A DNA stretch of 64,000 nt from contig JACRFZ010000008.1 of NCBI GenBank assembly GCA_016212515.1, positions 1-64,000 on the forward strand, read 5' to 3'. Shown piece by piece: positions 1 to 9,434 of the stretch. Source of the stretch: Candidatus Melainabacteria bacterium. GTDB lineage: Bacteria > Cyanobacteriota > Vampirovibrionia > Obscuribacterales > Obscuribacteraceae. Every line of letters begins with the position of its first letter. Position 1 is the first letter of the stretch. A model generated the notes under the pieces. The model saw only the letters and a list, made by a program, of their open reading frames with translations, was not told where the DNA came from and did no database searches. A program made the position numbers and the translations under genes.

Positions 1-14
1 CTGGAAATTGACAA

Positions 15-602
15 GTGAACAACGAACAGGTTTCTAATACAACGACCATTCGCCGCTCGGCTTTACTGACACAGCTCGCTTTGTTGGTCGCCTGCGCCAT
101 ATTGCAAGGGAATGTCACGAGCGAGGACTTCCTGTTCGAAAATATGTGCCTGAATCAACTGCTGATTGCTGGCAGCGTTTTCATTCAAATCAATGTCATC
201 GCAACCCTTCTAAAAGAGAAACCAGCGCTTCATAAACTTTGTATAGCCGGATTGCTTGGAATAATTCCATCTCTTGCCTCGGCACTTTGGATAATTCAGT
301 CGGCAGCTACCCACTCTTCTTTTTACAGCAACAAGACTTTGGTCACATTCAGGGACTTTGGCAAACGAACCATCTTGGTATTCTTGGAAGAAACGGAGTT
401 AGATCCTAACATCGTTGTTTTCTCCAGGATGGAAGGAGTGCTTGCCCCCTTCAAGATAATTCGAAGAATCGGCAGATACATTCGTATGGAAAGCGCTAGC
501 TGGAAACCATCCGGTCCGCCTGCCTTAGAAATCTACAACGGACGCAGGAGCACCACCCTTCTTTTCAATCCGCATGGAGACCTGACTAATCGAACAAATT
601 GA
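15..602 (+). CDS. Hypothetical membrane protein
   Basis: Not recognised. The 195-residue product has about three hydrophobic segments (roughly residues 15-33, 48-66 and 75-96), then a soluble C-terminal half with alternating hydrophobic residues that looks beta-rich. The start is a GTG at 15; a start before the window edge cannot be excluded, although an upstream stop is close. It converges with the leftward gene at 622. A three-helix anchor with a small cytoplasmic domain is plausible, but no catalytic motif is visible and no function is assigned. Confidence 0.6.
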   Translation: MNNEQVSNTTTIRRSALLTQLALLVACAILQGNVTSEDFLFENMCLNQLLIAGSVFIQINVIATLLKEKPALHKLCIAGLLGIIPSLASALWIIQSAATHSSFYSNKTLVTFRDFGKRTILVFLEETELDPNIVVFSRMEGVLAPFKIIRRIGRYIRMESASWKPSGPPALEIYNGRRSTTLLFNPHGDLTNRTN

Positions 603-621
603 GGATCCGCCGGCGTATAGC

Positions 622-1374
622 TCAGGGCGCTACCGCCCTCAGAATTAGCCTACTGGCATCACACGACTCGAGAACCCGATTCAAGAACTCTTCGTCACAA
701 ACACTCATGAACTGGTCTCTATCGGCGGAAGCTACGGGATGACTCAGTTTGTATTTATCATACTTCTCGTACAATAGTAGTGCGCCCTCTCTTGCAAGAG
801 CAAACTCACCGAGATAGAGGTAGCAAGCGACCTTGCGTGCAGACATCTGTCTTTCGGCAAGAACTCGCTCAAACAAGTCTTGCTCCGTCAGAAGTATTAG
901 GCGCGGCACCAACCTGTTGCATATCGCCTCAACCCACAAACTTCCTAAATGCGCAAGCTCTTCAGCACCAGTGTTCTTTGATATCCGAGAGTTACCTCCG
1001 CAGAGAATCCTTTCCTCCTGAAACTGCGGCCAGTTAAGAGGGTTCCTTAGGATAGGAGCGACAGGAAAGACATCGCCGGCACGAGAGTACTCTCTCAGGA
1101 TCCTGGTGAGACCCAAATGCCCAAGAAAATTACCGATACTAAAAAGCAAGCTTCCAGTTTTTATGACCCCTCTAACCTGCAACAATAGCACCAGATCTCC
1201 ATTCAGGCTCAAGTAGAATGACTCAAGCGGAACATCTGACGCATTACCAGGACCACGAACAGCAATTGAAGGTCCTGGAATATCAATGTGTTTCAGCCCC
1301 CGAGAAACCAACCCGTCATAGACTGCTTGGTAAAGAGGTCTGTACCACCTGTCTTGCGCTACATTAATAGGCAT
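622..1374 (-). CDS. Hypothetical protein, 250 aa
   Basis: Not recognised. The product is a soluble protein without a signal peptide or long hydrophobic helix. The N-terminal half is mixed alpha/beta; the C-terminal half (from about residue 140) is mainly helical and leucine-rich. The ATG start at 1374 is clear. It is followed on the same strand, about 95 bp upstream in genome order, by another unknown gene (1470-2285). Reading and codon composition look less GC-rich than the region after 4.4 kb (by eye), which suggests accessory DNA. Confidence 0.65.
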   Translation of the reverse strand: MPINVAQDRWYRPLYQAVYDGLVSRGLKHIDIPGPSIAVRGPGNASDVPLESFYLSLNGDLVLLLQVRGVIKTGSLLFSIGNFLGHLGLTRILREYSRAGDVFPVAPILRNPLNWPQFQEERILCGGNSRISKNTGAEELAHLGSLWVEAICNRLVPRLILLTEQDLFERVLAERQMSARKVACYLYLGEFALAREGALLLYEKYDKYKLSHPVASADRDQFMSVCDEEFLNRVLESCDASRLILRAVAP

Positions 1375-1469
1375 CCGTTCTAAGCCTCACAAGGTTTCCA
1401 AACTGTATATTCTTACTCCGGCGACTATAGCAGCTCGTGCGAAACTGGCCATGACAGAAGTCATTCTAA

Positions 1470-2285
1470 CTAATGTAGCCTCGAAACCGATAGAAAGCGG
1501 GTAGTGTCAATTATGCTCTTGACGCCCCATTCGCGAAAGTAGTCTGTAGCAAGCTCATCCGACAGCTCACCAAGCAAGCAAGAAATGCGCTTCTCCTCCT
1601 GTTTGCCCACTTTACTCGGAAACAAGAAAAACAAAGTATCCGAGTTGGCACCTATAAGGCTCACACCAAGACCTTCCAACTCACGACAAATCCCACGCTG
1701 CCTGTCCAGGGGTACGGAATCGTCGCGTTGATCTGCTGAAAGGCCGGCTAAGGCAGTAATCGTCATCAAATCCGGCTTATACCCAGGAAACACCAGGATC
1801 TCCAGCATAGCACCAGCCTTAGCTGCCGATGCTCTATCTAAGCGACTCTCGGAAACAACTATGAAACTGTGAGCACTACCGATTGCTTTCTCAAAATTCA
1901 AGATCCACTCTGCACTACAAGCGCTGGCGAGATGGCAATCCAACTTAAGAGTTGGCCTACGCAGCATAGCCGCCAATTGCGGTCTATTGCGGTCAAGCCA
2001 CTTCCAATCCGTATTAAAACGGTTTTCGATTTGATCGCCTTGTCCAGAGCCATTTAGCCCCTTCAAACACTGCTCCACAAATGTCAATTTTTGAGCAGGC
2101 GAGTCGAACTGAATTCGCACCGCGCCTCCAGTCGAAGCACTCTGTGGGCGCGAATGCTCACTTCCGGCCAGCGCAATCAAGCGAAAGTTTCGGCAACCAA
2201 GATTGACTAACTGTTGAAAGTTAGCACCAAGTCCACTGTCAAATTTACTAAGGGTCCTGAAGTCCGAAGTTTTTGTGTAGTCCAT
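1470..2285 (-). CDS. Hypothetical protein, 271 aa
   Basis: Not recognised. A soluble 271-residue protein with no signal peptide. It contains several short hydrophobic beta-like stretches (for example around residues 33-40, 137-144 and 159-164), consistent with an alpha/beta fold. The ATG at 2285 is the only strong start. It may be co-transcribed with the gene at 622-1374, which follows after about 95 bp on the same strand. No motif identifies a function. Confidence 0.6.
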   Translation of the reverse strand: MDYTKTSDFRTLSKFDSGLGANFQQLVNLGCRNFRLIALAGSEHSRPQSASTGGAVRIQFDSPAQKLTFVEQCLKGLNGSGQGDQIENRFNTDWKWLDRNRPQLAAMLRRPTLKLDCHLASACSAEWILNFEKAIGSAHSFIVVSESRLDRASAAKAGAMLEILVFPGYKPDLMTITALAGLSADQRDDSVPLDRQRGICRELEGLGVSLIGANSDTLFFLFPSKVGKQEEKRISCLLGELSDELATDYFREWGVKSIIDTTRFLSVSRLH

Positions 2286-2513
2286 AGCTCAGGTGCACTC
2301 CCAATGGTCACCATAAATTGTAGCAAGGCTTCCCAAGCTGTAAGCCATTTCGCGATTGGCATTGCATTAACTGGCTTTCCTGCATATTGAGAACTGCGGG
2401 TTGCCACCGTAGCTGACCGAAGACCGTCCCCTCAGCGGAATCACAGATTTGACTCAAAAGCATGTGCCGCCTTAAGATGACGGCAAATTAGTCTGCCGAG
2501 CAATAGTAATCAA

Positions 2514-3245
2514 ATGCGCTGGAAAACAATAACTGACATTCGTTTATACATAAAGGCGGCCCCGGAGCAAAAAATGGCAGTGTGGAAAAATGGTCCACCT
2601 GATTCTAAGGAGTTTCAGTGCTTAGCTTTTAGATTTGCTAGAAAACTGAGAGAGCTTGGCTTTCAAACACCGCAATATGATCATGTCTATTTATACTTGA
2701 TCCCCGAGCTCACACACGGCGAAGCTGCATTCCTGGAAGGTTTTGCAAATAGAAAAGGTCCGAGGGCTATGGCGTGCAACCTTAAAGTAGGAGTCTCACC
2801 AGACAGGTGGACTCTCTTGGACGAGCCGGAACGCACTGAGTTTATGGTGCATCTAATCTCAAACGCACTGCACTTTCTGGCCGTTGAGGATTCTTTAGAT
2901 GCCTCCTTAGTGGGCCAGGTGAAAGACCTCATGCTCAAACATGGAAGCGACTTAGAGATAGTCCAAATGCGAAAGAAAAAGGGAAGTCTGGAGGTTGCAG
3001 TTTCTTACACTATCGAGGAAGACTCAAAACTCTATGTGTCTTGGCATGACGTAAAGACAAATCAAAGCGGACGAAAACTAGTTCTGCTCCTAATAAGATC
3101 TAAAGATGCTCCGAGTCTTGTTAGAAAGGTTTCCATATCAAAGGAAGGCATAACTCTGATTCCAGGGGATTCTGCACGAGACAAAGCACAGCGCATTGAC
3201 TATATAGGACTGATGGAATTTCCCATACACGTTCCGATTCAGTGA
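2514..3245 (+). CDS. Hypothetical protein, 243 aa
   Basis: Not recognised. A soluble alpha/beta protein of 243 residues with no signal peptide. The first half has alternating helices and strands and ends in a helical segment (about residues 105-145). The second half is beta-rich. Size, lack of enzyme motifs and position among other lone hypotheticals resemble immunity-type or orphan accessory proteins, but this is inference only. It converges with the leftward gene ending at 3262, with only a 16-bp gap. Confidence 0.6.
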   Translation: MRWKTITDIRLYIKAAPEQKMAVWKNGPPDSKEFQCLAFRFARKLRELGFQTPQYDHVYLYLIPELTHGEAAFLEGFANRKGPRAMACNLKVGVSPDRWTLLDEPERTEFMVHLISNALHFLAVEDSLDASLVGQVKDLMLKHGSDLEIVQMRKKKGSLEVAVSYTIEEDSKLYVSWHDVKTNQSGRKLVLLLIRSKDAPSLVRKVSISKEGITLIPGDSARDKAQRIDYIGLMEFPIHVPIQ

Positions 3246-3261
3246 TAATTGTCCCGCTTCC

Positions 3262-4023
3262 TCAATAAATATCTCCGAGTTCGTAAAACATCACTCCCAG
3301 CGTCTCTTCCACCAGCTTCTTCAAGTCTGGGTGAATACGAATCGCTGTCTCGGAATCAATATTCGGTATAGCTTTACCACAATCGATCGCTAAAGCAAAA
3401 CAGGAGGTAGCACCGCCGGCCACCTCAGTTTCAATACCTGTCCACACGTCACGACAGACTGCAAACACATCACCGGGATCAAAGAGTGTCCCGCACTCCG
3501 GACAATTCTTGTGGATTCTCCCATTGAAAAATGGACCGCCATCAGCATAGAATTCCAGAGATGCTCCACACTTGCAATCGACATTGCTAAGCGGATCAAT
3601 AATCTCAGAAACTCTGTGTAAGTAATTTTCGGCAATCTGAAGCTGAATCTCGAAGTAGATTTCTGTCTCTTCGCCTACACTCTGATCGAAAGGGTATCGC
3701 AGACTCCGGCACTTTTCAAAACCGTAAATCGGCCATATAAGCAAAAGGTCGGCAGGCAGCCGCGCAGCAAACCACTCTGAAGTAGCCGGATAGGGAATCG
3801 ATTCGCAATCTTTGGTCTGCGGTTCTCGCCGGAAACCGCCTGTCTTTCCGGCCAACTCAAAATCGCAAGAGCAACTAAAGTCAAGCTGACTAAACTCAGC
3901 CGAGTCTGGTCGGCATAACCAACTGCCGTTATACAAACCAGCAATCAGCTTTTCCAACTGCTGCGGCGAGGGCTGGAAAGCATGGTCTTTCGGCAAAAGG
4001 TAATGTATGTACTCAACACCCAT
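3262..4023 (-). CDS. Hypothetical protein with C-terminal zinc-ribbon-like Cys cluster
   Basis: The opening (MGVEYIHYLLP followed by a P-S-P-Q-Q-L motif) belongs to a widespread but uncharacterised bacterial family whose members start with a similar MGVEY-HYLIP phrase; that recollection is family knowledge, not a search result. Around residues 150-180 there is a C-x-C pair followed by C-P-E-C-G, a likely zinc ribbon. Further Cys residues occur near residue 50. The protein is soluble, with no signal peptide. The ATG at 4023 is well placed. Probable role: a metal-stabilised cytosolic protein of unknown function. Confidence 0.7.
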   Translation of the reverse strand: MGVEYIHYLLPKDHAFQPSPQQLEKLIAGLYNGSWLCRPDSAEFSQLDFSCSCDFELAGKTGGFRREPQTKDCESIPYPATSEWFAARLPADLLLIWPIYGFEKCRSLRYPFDQSVGEETEIYFEIQLQIAENYLHRVSEIIDPLSNVDCKCGASLEFYADGGPFFNGRIHKNCPECGTLFDPGDVFAVCRDVWTGIETEVAGGATSCFALAIDCGKAIPNIDSETAIRIHPDLKKLVEETLGVMFYELGDIY

Positions 4024-4464
4024 CTTCTACAAGCCTAAACGTCGGTGTAATCGGCACCCTCGGAGACTATCACAATACGGGCAGGTGCCACTGCTAATCT
4101 TAGCAGCACAAACAAGAAAGTAAAAACCAAAGGACCAAAACACATTGATTGACCACAACTATAGCTCAATCCACTCCTCAAGAATATCGGTGAGCTAGAA
4201 CTCCTCCGACCGCTGACCAAACATTCTCAAGAGATCGATAAAGCTCGGAGCGATATCTAAAATCTCCTCCTCTGTAAAAGGCAGATTCATTGCAACTTCA
4301 AGAGATGTGGCAAGCTCGATGACGCCTCTAGACTAAATCACCACTATGCACGAAATTATTACTAATTTCGCTCACGCCTCATTTTTTTAATTCAGATCCC
4401 CCAGGTCAATTCGAATCCCCTCGTCCTCCTTTCAAATTCCCCTGGCACCTGATTTAATTGGGGC
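4024..4464. other. Intergenic stretch with a gene remnant
   Basis: About 440 bp without a convincing gene. On the minus strand, roughly 4,336 down to 4,195, a short open stretch encodes a plausible helical C-terminus (contains LPFTEEEILDIAPSFIDLL) closed by a stop at 4,195-4,197 but opened by an in-frame stop near 4,337. It reads like the tail of a decayed small gene. The right part (about 4,360-4,464) is AT-rich and should hold the promoter of the sensor kinase gene; no clear -35/-10 pair could be assigned. Confidence 0.35.
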
Positions 4465-6261
4465 ATGTCGCTCAAAATCTCTCAAAAATTCCTGCTTGCC
4501 GTATCAGTGCCCGTTATCTTCGAACTGGCGCTGGTAGGCACCCTGTTCAGCTTGCTTTCCCAGGCGGACGAGGCACGCCAGAGAGAACAGCAGGGGCGCG
4601 AGCTTGCCAACCGTACCTATGCTCTCATGGGCATGCACGTGCAGCGCGTCACCCAGATGGCCATCTACAAAAGCACCGACGATCCGGCCATGCTTGCCCA
4701 GGCCAGGCAATCATCGCAGCGCATGATGGCCGAAATCGAGAATATTCACAAGTTGGTGCAGAGCAACCCCAAGAGCAACGACACCTGGAACAAGCTCGAT
4801 CACTTAGTTCGCAAAATCGGCGAAGAACATGAGCAAGCAGCGCAGTGCTTCAAGGTGGGCGACAAGGCCGGCGCCACCATGCTCTACTTATCGATGCGTC
4901 ATCACTTTGAAGAGCTGCTGCGCCTGAGCGACCAGCTTGCCGCCCAGCAGGTTTCCACCGAAGGGCTGGACATAAGCAAATATAGCGAAAGCATAAGGCT
5001 CGTGCTCTACGCATCCATACTGGTTTCAATCTTAACAGCCTTCGGTCTGGCGCTCATCTTCAATCGGGGCACCGCCAAGCGCTTGAATGTAATTATGAAC
5101 AACACTGAAAGACTGGCAGCCGGTAAAGCGCCCAACCAAAAGCTAACCGGTAACGATGAACTGGCGCAGATTGACGCGCTCTATCATAAGATGCATGATT
5201 CTCTCACTATCTTGAGACGCAGAGAAAGAGCAATTATGGAAAACGTCGCCGACGTTGTCTGCTCCATCGACTCGACCTTGCGTTTCAGCGATATAAACGA
5301 AGCCGCTTACAAGCACTGGGGCTACGAAGAAGGAAGCATCGAAGGTGGACGGGCGGCAGATTTGATCTGCGGCGCCGACAGAGAACGGGTGCTTGGTTGC
5401 TTACGCAAGATAATCGAGAGCGGCAAAGAGGACCGCTTCGAATGTGGTATCAAAAGGGCCGACAACAGTATCGCCGACACCGAATGGTCGGTCACCTGGT
5501 CGCAAGAGGAAGAATCGCTCTATTGCGTCATTCACGACATAACCGCCAGAAAGAATCTGGAGCGCATGAAGGCCGAATTTGTAGCCATGGTCAGCCATGA
5601 GATTCGCACGCCGCTCAGTTCTATTCAAATGACTCACTCTATTTTGGAGTCGGAACTGGGCGAGTCTCTGGACCCTTTCATGACCAAGAGCCTGGTGGTA
5701 GCCAAGGATAATGTTACTCGCCTGATGGCACTGGTAAACAACTTACTCGACTTAGACAAGCTGGAATCAGGGTTTATTGAATTCCTACCGGAACATGAAG
5801 CAGCCTGGCAGGTGGTAGAGACCTCGATAAACGCCATTGAGTCGTTGTTCAAGAAGAAGTCTATTGAAGTGAAGCATAACATCGACCCCAATCTGTACAT
5901 CTACGCCGACAAAGAGCGCCTGGTGCAGGTGCTTATCAACTTGCTTGGCAACGCCATTAAATATTCCGAGCCGGGCTCTAAAATCACGGTTAAAGCAAGA
6001 AAAGAGGGCAAAGCGGTTCGCTTCTCGGTCACCGATACCGGCAGGGGCATACCGGCCGACAAACTATCCACCATATTTGAGCGATTCCGCCAGGTAGAGG
6101 CTTCCGACGATAAGGTGCACAAAGGTGCCGGGCTTGGTCTTGCCATCTCTAAAGCTATAATTGAGAGGCACAAGGGCAAAATGGGAGTAGACTCAACCCT
6201 GGGCGAAGGTAGCACATTCTGGTTTACGGTGCCGGCGGGCGAAGGCAAGCTAGGAGACTGA
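4465..6261 (+). CDS. Membrane sensor histidine kinase (HAMP-PAS-HisKA-HATPase)
   Basis: A 598-residue hybrid-free sensor kinase. TM1 lies at about residues 8-32, then a helical extracytoplasmic sensor region (about 33-175) resembling four-helix-bundle input domains, and TM2 at about 178-198. HAMP follows (about 199-248), then a PAS domain (about 255-362), then HisKA with the phospho-acceptor His378 in an SHEIRTPL H-box. The ATPase domain has the N-box (NLLGNAIKYS), G1 (DTGRGIP) and G2 (GAGLGLAI) motifs. The gene is separated by a single base from the response regulator start, so the two are translated as a pair. The extracytoplasmic ligand is unknown. Confidence 0.95.
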   Translation: MSLKISQKFLLAVSVPVIFELALVGTLFSLLSQADEARQREQQGRELANRTYALMGMHVQRVTQMAIYKSTDDPAMLAQARQSSQRMMAEIENIHKLVQSNPKSNDTWNKLDHLVRKIGEEHEQAAQCFKVGDKAGATMLYLSMRHHFEELLRLSDQLAAQQVSTEGLDISKYSESIRLVLYASILVSILTAFGLALIFNRGTAKRLNVIMNNTERLAAGKAPNQKLTGNDELAQIDALYHKMHDSLTILRRRERAIMENVADVVCSIDSTLRFSDINEAAYKHWGYEEGSIEGGRAADLICGADRERVLGCLRKIIESGKEDRFECGIKRADNSIADTEWSVTWSQEEESLYCVIHDITARKNLERMKAEFVAMVSHEIRTPLSSIQMTHSILESELGESLDPFMTKSLVVAKDNVTRLMALVNNLLDLDKLESGFIEFLPEHEAAWQVVETSINAIESLFKKKSIEVKHNIDPNLYIYADKERLVQVLINLLGNAIKYSEPGSKITVKARKEGKAVRFSVTDTGRGIPADKLSTIFERFRQVEASDDKVHKGAGLGLAISKAIIERHKGKMGVDSTLGEGSTFWFTVPAGEGKLGD

Positions 6262-6262
6262 A

Positions 6263-6952
6263 GTGGCGAAGATTCTGATCATCGAGGACGACGTGCAGTT
6301 AGCCTCACTCGTGCTCAGATGGCTGACCAAAGAAGGGCATGTGGTAGAGCATGTGGCGAGCGGCGGCGAGGGGCTGCAAAGGCTGCGCTTCGACCCCTAC
6401 GACTTGATTGTGCTCGACTGGAATTTGCCGGAGGTAGAAGGCATTGACATTCTCAAACAGTTTCGCCGAAGCGGCGGCACCACGCCGATTTTGATGCTGA
6501 CCGGCAAAAAGGCGATTGAAGAGAAGCTTGAGGGGCTTTCGGAAGGGGCCGACGACTACTTAACCAAGCCTTTTGACGGCAGGGAATTGACGGCTCGCAT
6601 CACGGCACTGCTTCGCCGCCCGGCTGTTTTACTCGACACCTGCCTCAAGGTTGGTGATATCGAACTTGATACCAAAGCCCACTCTGTAAAACGTGCCGGA
6701 AAGCCACTGACGCTCTTACCGAAAGAGTTTGCTTTATTGGAATTTCTCATGCGCCGTCCGGGCGAGTTCTTTCAGGCCCAGCGCTTACTCGAACATGTCT
6801 GGCCAAGTGAAAGCGATTCCACCACCGAGGCGCTCACCAGTTGCATCAAGCGGCTCAGACAAAAGCTCGACAACCCCGATGCCGAGTCGGTGATACGTAA
6901 CGTGCGCGGCGCGGGCTACGGGCTTTTTGTAGACATGGAAACCAATTGCTAG
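6263..6952 (+). CDS. OmpR/PhoB-family response regulator
   Basis: A 229-residue two-domain regulator. The receiver domain (1-120) has the acidic pair E8-D9-D10, the phospho-acceptor Asp52 in the VLDWNLP motif, and the Lys of the TKPF motif. The winged-helix DNA-binding domain (about 130-225) ends with the typical I-R-N-V-R-G-A-G-Y-G signature. The start is GTG at 6263, preceded by a TAGGAGA ribosome-binding site that overlaps the end of the kinase gene; this decides the start. It is the cognate partner of the upstream kinase, and a TPR gene follows 20 bp downstream in the same orientation. Confidence 0.95.
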   Translation: MAKILIIEDDVQLASLVLRWLTKEGHVVEHVASGGEGLQRLRFDPYDLIVLDWNLPEVEGIDILKQFRRSGGTTPILMLTGKKAIEEKLEGLSEGADDYLTKPFDGRELTARITALLRRPAVLLDTCLKVGDIELDTKAHSVKRAGKPLTLLPKEFALLEFLMRRPGEFFQAQRLLEHVWPSESDSTTEALTSCIKRLRQKLDNPDAESVIRNVRGAGYGLFVDMETNC

Positions 6953-6971
6953 TTCGAAAGGTAATCACCAC

Positions 6972-8057
6972 ATGAGCGCTACCGATGCAGCCGAGCTTCG
7001 CAAGTCTCTAGAGATTGCCGAGAAAGAGCATGGCCAGAAAAGCGAATTATTGATAGAGCCCCTGGAGAAGCTCGCCTATGCCTACCACAGAGCGGGCGCC
7101 TATGACGATGCGGAAGCCTGCTTCAAACGGGTCTTGCTGCTGAAAGAAACCTTTCAGCCGGCGAACTGGCAAAGCATGCTCGATATTTACCACGGGCTGG
7201 CAATTTTACTGCGCGTGCAAAATCGCTTTGCCGATGCCGAGCCCTACTACCTGAAAGCAATTGAGTTAAGCGAGCGCCTGGTGGGAGCGTCGCACCCCGA
7301 CACGTTCACCCGAAAAAACTATCTAGCCGGTCTCTATTTTGCCTGGGGCAAGTATGAAATGGCTCGCAACCTTGTGGAGGCTTCCTACAAGGTCTATCAA
7401 GCCACCTTCGGCGAGAATAGCGAAGTGGTAGGCATAGCAGCTATGGGACTGGCGCTCATCTGCAACAGGCAGGGGCGAGGCCCCGATGCGGCAAACTATT
7501 TCAAACAAGCCAACCGCCTTTTGCCGGCCGGGCCCGGAGGCGCCGTCATTCTCGACTTTCAAGATCTGGCTGCCAGTCTCTTTTTCTTAGCCAAAGAGAA
7601 GTACAAGCAGGGCATGATCGAACAAGCGGAAGTATTGTTTCGCTACTCACTTTTGATTGAGACCGATCGCCTCTGGCCAGGGCATCCGATCGTGGGCGAC
7701 AACGTACAACTTCTGGGGGATCTCTATCGCTCGCAAGCCATGCCCGTGCAGGCGGAGTTTCTTTATCGAAAAGCCCTGGAAATACGGCGCGCCGTTATGG
7801 GACCGGACCATCTCGATGTAGCCATCAGTGCCAACTGCCTGGGGGTGCTGCTTTGCGACAATCACCGCTACAAAGAAGCCGAGCCCTTCTTGCTGGAAGC
7901 CTGCGAGATTCGCAAAAGGGCGGGCTTTCCGCCTGTTTATGCCAATTCTCTGCGGGCTTATGCCGGTTGCCTTCGTCACATGGATAGAATGGATGAAGCT
8001 AACGAATGTGAGCAAAAGGCGCGCAGCATCTACGACCGGTACAATCAGTCGAGCTAG
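6972..8057 (+). CDS. Kinesin-light-chain-like TPR protein
   Basis: A 361-residue cytosolic protein made almost entirely of tetratricopeptide repeats of the 42-residue kinesin-light-chain type, with recurring phrases such as YDDAEACFKRVLLLKE, ADAEPYYLKAIEL, and MGPDHLDVAISANCLG. About seven repeats are visible. TPR arrays bind other proteins, and its place as third gene of the kinase/regulator operon suggests that it modulates or scaffolds that signalling system (inference). The stop codon overlaps the stop of the convergent gene at 8054. Confidence 0.85.
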   Translation: MSATDAAELRKSLEIAEKEHGQKSELLIEPLEKLAYAYHRAGAYDDAEACFKRVLLLKETFQPANWQSMLDIYHGLAILLRVQNRFADAEPYYLKAIELSERLVGASHPDTFTRKNYLAGLYFAWGKYEMARNLVEASYKVYQATFGENSEVVGIAAMGLALICNRQGRGPDAANYFKQANRLLPAGPGGAVILDFQDLAASLFFLAKEKYKQGMIEQAEVLFRYSLLIETDRLWPGHPIVGDNVQLLGDLYRSQAMPVQAEFLYRKALEIRRAVMGPDHLDVAISANCLGVLLCDNHRYKEAEPFLLEACEIRKRAGFPPVYANSLRAYAGCLRHMDRMDEANECEQKARSIYDRYNQSS

Positions 8058-8536
8058 ATGCCTTCGATAACCAGACCGGGCAGTGCGGAACCACCAAAGC
8101 GATCGCGGTAGGTGTTCAAGGTTTTGTCTTCAGCCTGGCGCGGTTGCCTGTTCTCATCGGGCTGGGCCATTCTGCGCATGAGGGCTCGGTGAGCCGGGGA
8201 ACCTTCAGTCATCTCGTAAGTTTCGCGTGATTTGTCGGTTTCGCCTGGCTTCTGGCTTTCATAATCTTTCTGATCATTTTCAGTGGAATTGCCTGAACGG
8301 CGCATGAGGGACCAGTAGGCAGGAGAACCGTAGGTCATGTCATAGGTTTCGTTGTCGCCCTTGGCTTCAGCAGGTTGCTTGGGAGCGGCGTCGCTGTCGT
8401 GCTTCTCAACCTTGCCGGCAGAGCGACTTTCATTGCGATTGTTCATGCTGCCAAATAACTCATCGGCAAAAGCACTGGAAGCGGCAGAAGAAGACTGCAG
8501 CGAGCGTGACTCTGAATTTTTCTCAACTTCTATCAT
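8054..8536 (-). CDS. Hydrophilic protein with two GSPA-LMRR repeats
   Basis: Not recognised. A 160-residue, strongly charged and probably disordered protein, with no signal peptide. It carries two copies of a motif, ETYDMTYGSPAYWSLMRR and ETYEMTEGSPAHRALMRR, about 45 residues apart, separated by Lys/Glu/Gln-rich linkers. The start at 8536 is fixed by AAGGAG eight bases upstream. Its leader (about 8,540-8,625) contains a run of degenerate GGTAAATCTGGT-like repeats. It is the last of three consecutive leftward genes for small hydrophilic proteins. The end overlaps the convergent TPR gene's stop codon. Confidence 0.7.
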   Translation of the reverse strand: MIEVEKNSESRSLQSSSAASSAFADELFGSMNNRNESRSAGKVEKHDSDAAPKQPAEAKGDNETYDMTYGSPAYWSLMRRSGNSTENDQKDYESQKPGETDKSRETYEMTEGSPAHRALMRRMAQPDENRQPRQAEDKTLNTYRDRFGGSALPGLVIEGI

Positions 8537-8728
8537 GGCGTAAGCTCCTTAGAAAACTCTGGTAAATCTGGTAAATCAGATGAATCCGGTGAATCTCACA
8601 AGTTTGGTAAATCTGGTGGGAACTCACTGGAGCGAGGCTCCTTTGTTTTGGACTCTTTCAGGATAAATCTGCGTACTTGGCAGGAAGGGGTCACAGGCAT
8701 TAACTATTGAGGGCAAATTTGCCAATAC

Positions 8729-9340
8729 CTATTTGCTCTCAACCAGCTCCAGGGAGGGCAAGCCCAGCGACTTGGCGGCGCTGGCTCCGGGACCGGGACG
8801 CTCGGTGATCTGGGTGCGGCGAATACCGGGGGCATCGTAGGCATGCACGGCGCCGCACTCGGCTTCGTCTACCCGGCGGCGCGAGGAGCCGTCCATGCAT
8901 CTTAGATAATCGGCACGGCGCGACTCGTTAGAACCGGCGCCGGAGCCAGTAGCATCGGTACTGTCGCCTGAGCCGTTATTACCGCTGTAGCGACCATCGG
9001 TGCCGATTCCCGTGGTAGAGGGGTTGTCTCTTCTCTGGCGAGCAGCCTGCTCACGGCCCTGGCGTCTGGCCACATCTTCCGGCGTATCGTAAATGTCTCT
9101 GCCGTTTAGAACAATGTCGCTGACCTGTCTTTCACCATTGACTGTGCGAAAGGTCACTTCGGCGCCGCCTACCGTGCCGGTCCATACGCCGGGAGCCTGG
9201 GGAGTGCGGTTGGTGCCGTTTTCCCAGAGACGGCGAGCGAATTGCAATTGCTCCTCTCTGGACATTTCATTGTTGACGACACGGGTCAGGTTTTGTCCGC
9301 CGTTTACAGCCTCTACGGCTCTTTCAACACGATCGCTCAT
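8729..9340 (-). CDS. Hydrophilic protein with an M-S-x-E-E helix motif
   Basis: Not recognised. A 203-residue protein, Arg/Gly/Asn/Ser-rich after residue 90 and likely disordered there. Residues about 17-35 (N-L-T-R-V-V-N-N-E-M-S-R-E-E-Q) form a motif also seen twice in the neighbouring 9435-10145 product. A compact beta-rich part (about 45-80, with WTGTVGGAEVTFRTVNG) follows. The ATG at 9340 has a GGAG site about nine bases upstream. No signal peptide. The shared motif and layout suggest that it is a relative or partner of its neighbours. Confidence 0.7.
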   Translation of the reverse strand: MSDRVERAVEAVNGGQNLTRVVNNEMSREEQLQFARRLWENGTNRTPQAPGVWTGTVGGAEVTFRTVNGERQVSDIVLNGRDIYDTPEDVARRQGREQAARQRRDNPSTTGIGTDGRYSGNNGSGDSTDATGSGAGSNESRRADYLRCMDGSSRRRVDEAECGAVHAYDAPGIRRTQITERPGPGASAAKSLGLPSLELVESK

Positions 9341-9434
9341 GGTAATTGCTCCATTTACTAAAAGAAAATCGGGGTCGGTTCTGAATAGACTTTATGCGAC
9401 CCAACTTGGCAGACCAGGGTCACGGTAATTAAAG

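Noticed and set aside
2207..2407. Leftward 66-codon frame overlapping the start of the 1470-2285 gene
   Set aside because: It overlaps a longer coding frame, lacks a ribosome-binding site and shows no protein-like pattern.
4035..4220. Leftward 61-codon frame with a hydrophobic stretch
   Set aside because: Low-complexity start, no ribosome-binding site, and a better remnant-like frame overlaps it.
8560..8625. Run of GGTAAATCTGGT-like short repeats, possible iterons or CRISPR
   Set aside because: The units are 9-12 bases, degenerate and without unique spacers of constant size; more likely a low-complexity leader sequence.
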